From contig JAKAAJ010000039.1 of the NCBI GenBank assembly GCA_021802365.1, forward strand, positions 1-10,261: a DNA stretch of 10,261 bases. Direction: 5' to 3'. The notes beneath the pieces were generated by a model. The model was not told where the DNA came from. It worked only from the letters and a program-made list of their open reading frames with translations, and searched no databases. Below are positions 5,655 to 10,261 of the stretch, in pieces (within the stretch, counting starts at the first letter, position 1; each line of letters opens with the position of its first letter). The stretch is from Thermoplasmata archaeon (GTDB lineage: Archaea; Thermoplasmatota; Thermoplasmata; Thermoplasmatales; Thermoplasmataceae). A program made the translations under genes and the position numbers.

Positions 5655-6287
5655 TCAGTATCCTTTCAGCGCTCCATCCCCAATGAGAAGATTCAGTATT
5701 GCCAGATTAAGCTGCACTGTGTTAACGTAATATGACCCGAACAGGGGGAAATTCTGCACAGTGTATCTGGAAACGGTATCATTGAGGAATGATTCCAGAG
5801 ATGTGTTGGAGACATTTTTACCTGCTGCAAGAAGGGTGAAATGCAGTGCCCCGGTAATGCGTGGGATCTGATCCTTCGCCCCTAGCAGAGGTATGTTAGG
5901 ATCAACTCCTGAACCTGAATAGGATACCATAGAGTATGGAATGCGTGAAATATTTACCGTAGGGTTCTCACTAATGAACCTGCTTATGAGACTCCGAGTC
6001 TGGTTCAGGGTCTGATTTGCGTCCAGAGCATATGAACCGGATCCAGACCCGGAATAACTGTATCCTGTGGAAGAGGGCCTTGGCTGGAAGAAATAGGATT
6101 CATTGAACGCCTGGGCAAGCAGGTATGAGCCATATACTGTTCCGTTCTCCTCTATGAGTGAGCCGTTCGCCTGGAATGGATCTATGCCTTCCGCTACAAT
6201 TGAAGAAACAGTAGGATAGACAAAACCCAGTATGAACATGAACAGTGCTGCGAACGCAAAAAGCTTCAGAACGGACTTTGTCTTCAC
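5655..6287 (-). CDS. kdpC: Potassium-transporting ATPase subunit C
   Basis: Single-span subunit of the KdpFABC K+ pump that holds KdpA and KdpB together and affects ATP affinity. The 210-residue protein has one N-terminal membrane helix (about 7-30) and a large extracytoplasmic domain. Family marks are YFFQPRPS (65-72), SGSGVDP (124-130) and the C-terminal VNTVQLNLA (188-196). The usual SGGSNLG stretch is replaced by a Ser/Gly/Tyr-rich run (73-86). Nine N-x-S/T sequons (Asn 41, 48, 62, 91, 95, 112, 158, 161, 169) make the outer domain a likely glycoprotein, fitting exposure to acid. Start: GTG 6287 overlaps the kdpB stop in GTGA and has a near-perfect Shine-Dalgarno GGAGGTG 7 nt upstream, indicating coupled translation as the last gene of the operon. 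Confidence 0.96.
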   Translation of the reverse strand: MKTKSVLKLFAFAALFMFILGFVYPTVSSIVAEGIDPFQANGSLIEENGTVYGSYLLAQAFNESYFFQPRPSSTGYSYSGSGSGSYALDANQTLNQTRSLISRFISENPTVNISRIPYSMVSYSGSGVDPNIPLLGAKDQIPRITGALHFTLLAAGKNVSNTSLESFLNDTVSRYTVQNFPLFGSYYVNTVQLNLAILNLLIGDGALKGY

Positions 6288-8278
6288 CAGTGAACACCTC
6301 CTGCCACAAGGATCAGGTATATCACCTTAATAACTATGAAGGGAAATATCACACCTCCAAGACCGTAAATGGTTATGTTTCTCTTCAGCAGATCATTGAT
6401 CGATGTTGGCTTGTATCTTACACCCCTGAGGGCCAGAGGAATCAGCATCAGAAGAATAATTGTGTTGAATATCAAAGCTGAGGTTATTGCAACAAGGGGA
6501 TCCGTGAGGCCGAGAATATTCAGGAAGCCAAGCTCAGGAAATACACTGAATATTGCCGGAACTATGACAAAATACTTTGAGAAATCGTTGGCTATACTGA
6601 AAGCAGTCAGAGAGCCACGTGTTATCAGTATCTGTTTACCAAGGAAGATCACATCCATGAGCTTGGTGGGGTCGCTGTCAAGGTCAACCATGTTAGCGGC
6701 CTCTTTTGCCGCCTGCGTTCCGCTGTTCATGGCCATTCCCACATCGGCCTGTGCCAGGGCCGGAGCATCGTTTGTACCGTCGCCGACCATTGCAACCATC
6801 CTCTGCCTTTCCTTCTCCCTCAGCACCACGTTATATTTATCCATGGGAGTGCTGTTTGCCACATACTCGTCTATTCCGCTCTCCTTTGCTATATATGCGG
6901 CAGTGATGTCATCGTCCCCTGTACACATTATGGTCTTTATGTTCATCTTCTTCAGCAGTTCCAGTCTCTGCCTTATGCCTGGCTTGAGCATATCATTGAG
7001 CTCAATGACACCCAGGAATTCCCCATTTCTCGCCACTGCCAGAGCAGTCCCGCCTCTTGCTGATATACCGTTACAGAGACCTTCCAGATAGTCATCGGAT
7101 ATCTTGTATTTCGCCTTGATAGCTTTCAGGGCACCCTTTATGATCTCCTCCCCGGAGGACCTGATTCCACTGTACTTTGTCTCTGCAGAAAATGGGATGA
7201 ATTCGTATCCTTCAATTTCCTTCAAGTCAGCGTTGACTCCTTCTGATGAGGCAAGTTTCACTATGGACATGCCCTCAGCTGTCTGATCCTTCAGAGATGC
7301 AAGTGCACAGGATCGCACAAAATCAAGATATTCCACCCCTTTCTTAGGGTAGAATTTAACTGCCCTTCTGTCACCCATAGTAACTGTTCCTGTCTTGTCA
7401 AGTATAATTGTGTCTATATCGCCAGCGTTCTCAACAGATTTCCCGCTTTTTGCTATGATGTTGTACTGCGCAATTTTGTTGATGGAAGCGATACCTATAG
7501 CGGGAAGGAGCCCGCCTATGGTTGTGGGTATCAGAGCTATGAGAAGAACTATGAAAATCACAAGATTCGGGGCAACAGAGAGAAAACCGGATTCCGCAAA
7601 GACTGCACTTACAACAATCAGGAATACCAGTGTGACCCCACTGAGAAAAACTGTTAGAGCAATCTCGTTGGGGGTTCTCATTCTCTTTGAAGATTCCACA
7701 ATGTTAATCATCCTGTCAAGGAATGTTTCCCCGGGATTGCTTGTCACCTTGACCATAAGACTGTCTGTAACGAGAGTGGTACCGCCTGTAACACTGTCAC
7801 CAAGAATCTTTCTTACAGGTCTTGATTCACCGGTTATGCTTGACTCATTGACAAAACCAGTTCCTTCGATGATTTCCCCGTCTATGGGTATGACATCGCC
7901 CTTGTCTATCCTCAGAATATCGCCCTTTTTAAGGCTCGAATATGAAACTTCCTGAACTCCGTCCCCGGATACAAGTTTCCCTGTAACCTCCTTTCTCATG
8001 CTCTTAAGTGATTGCGTAATTGCCTTGCTTTTGCCCTCAGATAGGGAAGAGCTCAGGTTTGAAAAGAGGACTGTAAGAAAAAGCATCACTACCACGGATA
8101 CATAGAATTCTATATACACGGGGGTGTGAGGTATGCCGAACTGAGATGGAAATATGGCGGCAAAAACCGATATGATCAGAGCTATCTCAGTAACAAACAT
8201 CACTGGGGATGACACAAGCTTCCAGGGGAGGAAACCGTAGATGGAATTGATGAAAGCTTCCAGATACCTGTTCTTCAT
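6284..8278 (-). CDS. kdpB: Potassium-transporting ATPase subunit B (P-type ATPase)
   Basis: Catalytic subunit of the Kdp K+ pump (664 residues, close to the 680 usual). It hydrolyses ATP through a phospho-aspartate. Visible in order: membrane helices 1-2; actuator domain with TGES (149-152); the helix motif IPTTIGGLLPAIG (250-262); phosphorylation motif DKTGT with Asp294; nucleotide domain with FSAETKYSG (363-371) and KGA (381-383); hinge GDGTNDAP (499-506); and a helix with SIANDFSKYF whose Asp565 and Lys568 match the E. coli KdpB pair Asp583/Lys586 needed for coupling. Ser152 matches the serine whose phosphorylation inhibits E. coli KdpB. The ATG start overlaps the kdpA stop (ATGA), with a G-rich GGGGGG 5 nt upstream as a partial Shine-Dalgarno site. 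No motif is missing and the gene looks functional. Confidence 0.98.
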   Translation of the reverse strand: MKNRYLEAFINSIYGFLPWKLVSSPVMFVTEIALIISVFAAIFPSQFGIPHTPVYIEFYVSVVVMLFLTVLFSNLSSSLSEGKSKAITQSLKSMRKEVTGKLVSGDGVQEVSYSSLKKGDILRIDKGDVIPIDGEIIEGTGFVNESSITGESRPVRKILGDSVTGGTTLVTDSLMVKVTSNPGETFLDRMINIVESSKRMRTPNEIALTVFLSGVTLVFLIVVSAVFAESGFLSVAPNLVIFIVLLIALIPTTIGGLLPAIGIASINKIAQYNIIAKSGKSVENAGDIDTIILDKTGTVTMGDRRAVKFYPKKGVEYLDFVRSCALASLKDQTAEGMSIVKLASSEGVNADLKEIEGYEFIPFSAETKYSGIRSSGEEIIKGALKAIKAKYKISDDYLEGLCNGISARGGTALAVARNGEFLGVIELNDMLKPGIRQRLELLKKMNIKTIMCTGDDDITAAYIAKESGIDEYVANSTPMDKYNVVLREKERQRMVAMVGDGTNDAPALAQADVGMAMNSGTQAAKEAANMVDLDSDPTKLMDVIFLGKQILITRGSLTAFSIANDFSKYFVIVPAIFSVFPELGFLNILGLTDPLVAITSALIFNTIILLMLIPLALRGVRYKPTSINDLLKRNITIYGLGGVIFPFIVIKVIYLILVAGGVHW
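6295..6301 (-). promoter_or_regulatory. Shine-Dalgarno site for kdpC
   Basis: GGAGGTG on the minus strand, 7 nt before GTG 6287 and inside the end of kdpB. It is the strongest ribosome binding site in the window and decides the GTG start. Confidence 0.8.
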
Positions 8279-10050
8279 AGCATCCCCCCGATGAAGAGAT
8301 TAAAGTCCTTTGCCCAGGACAGGAACGGGCCCAGGGCCAGAACAGGGAAAAACGAGAGTACACCAAGCATTATTATTGTGACGAACAGCATAAGGGCAAA
8401 CAGTGGAGATCCAGTTTCTATTGTTCTCCCCGTTTCGACCTTAGGGCTTTTGGTGGCAAAGGACTGAGCGATTGCCAGTTGCAGGCCCATGAGAACAAAA
8501 CGCCCCAGAAGCATGAGAATTCCGTCAGTGATATTGAAGAAAGCGGTGTTTGTAACAAAACCACCCACCTCTGAACCATTGTTTGAGGCTGCACTGAGAA
8601 ATTCATAAAGGACACTGGATATGACATCTGGCCTTGGATTTGGATCTCCGATAACAAGGGCAGGAAGAAGCATTGTTATTCCAAATGGGATAAGAACAAG
8701 CAGAGGGTGTGTCACAAGAGACAGAGTGGAATATTTTATCTCCTTTGAACTGATTTTTATGCTCATAATCTCGGGAAGCTTCCCGACCATAAGTGAGGTT
8801 ATGAAAATGGCAAATATCACATACATGAATATATTCAGGACGCCTGTTCCAACTCCGCCCAGGGGATCATTGAGAATAAGATTACCCATTAGTCCCAGCA
8901 ATCCTGCAGGTGTGAATGCCAGAAGAACAGAATCTGCTGCCCCTGTTGAGGTAAAGACGGCCCCAGATGAAAATATGGAAGTCTGCGATATCCCTATGGC
9001 AGTTTCCTTCCCAAGCATATTTCCTGTGAAGATTGTTCCAAGGGATGTTATTGAAGGGATTCCGCTGTATTCTGCGAAGAATGTCATGAATGTGGTGAAA
9101 AAGAAGATGGAAATCAGAACAACATAAAGGGTCCTGGCAAACCCTCTGTTGTTGAACACCTTACCAAGAGAAAGAATCGATCCAAGAGGTATAACAGTGA
9201 AGGAAAGAAATTCTACAAGGTTGGTGAACCAGTTTGGGTTTTCCAGAGGCATGGCCGCATTTGAACCATAGAAACCGCCTCCGTTAGTTCCAATGTTCTT
9301 AATTGCTTCCCATGTTGCAACCGGACCGAGAGGAAGCCTCTGTATGCCACCGGACAGAATCGGGTTGACATTCACGTACTGGCTCAGGTCCTGAGGTACT
9401 CCTGAAAGGATGAATATAATGGTGACAAGTATGGTCAGAGGAAAGATCAGATAGAATACTGAAACCAGGAAATCTCTGTAAAAGTTTCCGATTCTTCCGT
9501 TTTCATTAAGTATCCCTCTGATGAAGGCCATGGACACTGCAAAACCTGTTGAAGCTGAGAGGAACATAAGCCCCGTAAGGACAAAAGTCTTGCTGAGGTA
9601 TGAAAGATGAAGTGGATCTGAGTAATGCTGAAGATCGGTATTGGTGAGGAAGGATGTCACTGTGTTGAAAGAAAGAGAGAAGGAATAGTTGTGAGTTATT
9701 CCTGCAAATGGGATGTAGGACTGGAAGAAAAAGAATACAAAGGCAATAATTCCTGCCGCTGCATTGAATACAATCAGCGTGATAAAATATTCCTTCATCT
9801 TGGTATCCTTTCTGGCATCCTCCCCAAACATATTTATGAAGAAATTAACCAGCCTTCCGGAAACGGGATCAAGCCATGTCTTCTCTCCCCTGTAAAGCTT
9901 TGCAATATACCCGGAAATAAGGTAGGCAAAAATGGAGAGAAGAAGTATGTAGATAAGTATGATGATTGTGCCTGAAAGAAGTCTCTGGCTCTCAAAGAAC
10001 GTTGCCCAGAAGTTTGAACCTCCTGAAGATTCAGTTGAGACATAACTCAA
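8275..10050 (-). CDS. kdpA: Potassium-transporting ATPase subunit A
   Basis: Channel-like K+-binding subunit of the Kdp pump, 591 residues with about ten membrane helices, slightly longer than E. coli KdpA (557) because of a longer N-terminus and loops. The four pore segments of the selectivity filter are recognisable: TNTDLQ (136-141), TNGGGFYGSN (255-264), FTSTGAAD (366-373) and SAASNNGS (486-493). The GGVGTG segment (398-403) and LLGRF (514-518) follow as in the family. Segment 1 differs from the usual TNTNWQ. Start: TTG 10050 is the only standard start after the in-frame stop just upstream, and its bases overlap the kdpF stop as TTGA; GGGG lies shortly upstream, a weak Shine-Dalgarno site. 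An ATG at 10043 is out of frame. It sits between kdpF and kdpB with 4-nt overlaps on both sides. Confidence 0.97.
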   Translation of the reverse strand: MSYVSTESSGGSNFWATFFESQRLLSGTIIILIYILLLSIFAYLISGYIAKLYRGEKTWLDPVSGRLVNFFINMFGEDARKDTKMKEYFITLIVFNAAAGIIAFVFFFFQSYIPFAGITHNYSFSLSFNTVTSFLTNTDLQHYSDPLHLSYLSKTFVLTGLMFLSASTGFAVSMAFIRGILNENGRIGNFYRDFLVSVFYLIFPLTILVTIIFILSGVPQDLSQYVNVNPILSGGIQRLPLGPVATWEAIKNIGTNGGGFYGSNAAMPLENPNWFTNLVEFLSFTVIPLGSILSLGKVFNNRGFARTLYVVLISIFFFTTFMTFFAEYSGIPSITSLGTIFTGNMLGKETAIGISQTSIFSSGAVFTSTGAADSVLLAFTPAGLLGLMGNLILNDPLGGVGTGVLNIFMYVIFAIFITSLMVGKLPEIMSIKISSKEIKYSTLSLVTHPLLVLIPFGITMLLPALVIGDPNPRPDVISSVLYEFLSAASNNGSEVGGFVTNTAFFNITDGILMLLGRFVLMGLQLAIAQSFATKSPKVETGRTIETGSPLFALMLFVTIIMLGVLSFFPVLALGPFLSWAKDFNLFIGGML

Positions 10051-10154
10051 AATTTCTCAGCCCCTATAATACTGTAGAAAAGATAGACAGCTACCAGAAG
10101 CACCACTATGCTCACTGATACAAGAACATATGACAATTCTATCCCGCTCATCAT
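10047..10154 (-). CDS. kdpF: Kdp complex small membrane subunit KdpF
   Basis: A 35-residue single-helix membrane peptide directly before kdpA, in the position of KdpF, which stabilises the KdpFABC complex. After a short polar start it has a hydrophobic helix (about residues 9-30) and ends YSIIGAEKF. The last 29 residues align without gaps with E. coli KdpF (29 residues, ending NAEAF as I recall it), sharing Tyr, Leu, Tyr, Ile, Ala-Glu and Phe in the C-terminal half. The TGA stop overlaps the kdpA TTG start by sharing TTGA. Start is uncertain: ATG 10154, ATG 10151, GTG 10163, or TTG 10136, which would give exactly 29 residues. The TATA-like element at 10167-10174 is too close to 10154 for the leaderless spacing seen elsewhere in the window. 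Composition, size and place make the identification strong. Confidence 0.88.
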   Translation of the reverse strand: MMSGIELSYVLVSVSIVVLLVAVYLFYSIIGAEKF

Positions 10155-10163
10155 GCATAGCAC

Positions 10164-10208
10164 TTATTTATAATTATTGATAAAAATGAATATTATTATA
10201 TTAAAATT
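10164..10208 (-). promoter_or_regulatory. AT-rich kdp operon promoter region
   Basis: Almost pure A/T stretch upstream of kdpF. Two TATA-like elements are visible on the minus strand: TTATAAAT (10167-10174) and TTTAATATA (10198-10206). The second would start the transcript near 10175, giving a leader of about 20 nt. No clear operator palindrome was found. Confidence 0.5.
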
Positions 10209-10261
10209 CTATAATGCTTGAATCAGGAATTTCAGGGTTTCAGATTCTTTGACATATATGG

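Noticed and set aside
6369..7955. Several plus-strand open frames (up to 240 codons) opposite kdpB
   Set aside because: All lie within the strongly conserved P-type ATPase frame on the other strand; shadows caused by its codon bias.
8621..9975. Plus-strand open frames opposite kdpA
   Set aside because: Same reason: kdpA filter motifs run through the opposite strand, and these frames have no features of their own.
10209..10261. Minus-strand frame entering from the window edge, 16 codons ending at TAG 10209-10211
   Set aside because: Could be the 3' end of an upstream gene but is too short to distinguish from chance; no motif.
1..10261. CRISPR array, insertion sequence, tRNA/rRNA, riboswitch or defence system
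   Set aside because: No repeated spacers, transposase-like frame, tRNA-like cloverleaf or defence-type protein was recognised on either strand.

Overview
The window looks like chromosome from an acidophilic archaeon of the Thermoplasmatales (Thermoplasma / Ferroplasma / Cuniculiplasma type). The reasons are archaeal TATA elements placed about 25 nt directly upstream of several start codons (leaderless transcripts), Shine-Dalgarno sequences only inside operons, heavy use of AGG/AGA arginine and ATA isoleucine codons, a very compact cytochrome bd-like oxidase, and a Kdp potassium pump with no KdpD/KdpE beside it in this window. The lineage is inferred from these traits, not from a marker gene.

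Layout. Positions 2-1625 (+) carry the 3' part of a cytochrome bd-type quinol oxidase subunit I gene overlapping the subunit II gene, followed by T-tracts. Positions 1689-4627 (-) hold four genes on the opposite strand: a HisA-like small protein, an MFS permease, an isochorismatase-family hydrolase and an ABM-domain (antibiotic biosynthesis monooxygenase-like) protein. Each has its own candidate TATA element, so they are probably separate or loosely linked units. Positions 4812-5630 (+) encode a tandem universal-stress-protein (USP) gene. It converges, with only a 24-bp gap, on the kdpFABC operon (10154 to 5655, -).

How the genes work together. The bd-type oxidase is the terminal step of a quinol-oxidising respiratory chain. 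KdpFABC is a high-affinity ATP-driven K+ importer: KdpA is the selectivity-filter subunit, KdpB the P-type ATPase, KdpC the anchored extracytoplasmic subunit and KdpF a one-helix lipid-like stabiliser. In acidophiles K+ uptake is thought to support an inside-positive membrane potential that resists proton entry. The adjacent USP gene is a candidate Kdp-associated regulator, comparable to the UspA-like gene linked to kdp in Halobacterium and to the USP domain of bacterial KdpD. The isochorismatase, ABM and MFS genes may form a small-molecule handling group, but the substrate is unknown.

The window is mostly housekeeping and transport. The points most worth a second look are: kdpF, a short gene whose stop overlaps the kdpA TTG start; a chain of three 4-nt stop/start overlaps using TTG, ATG and GTG; nine N-glycosylation sequons in KdpC; a shortened Q-loop and altered heme-site residue in subunit I; a shrunken HisA-like protein without the usual catalytic aspartate; and a nearly constant TATA-to-start spacing that reassigns several start codons. 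No RNA gene, mobile element or CRISPR array was seen, and no gene-free stretch exceeds 300 bases.
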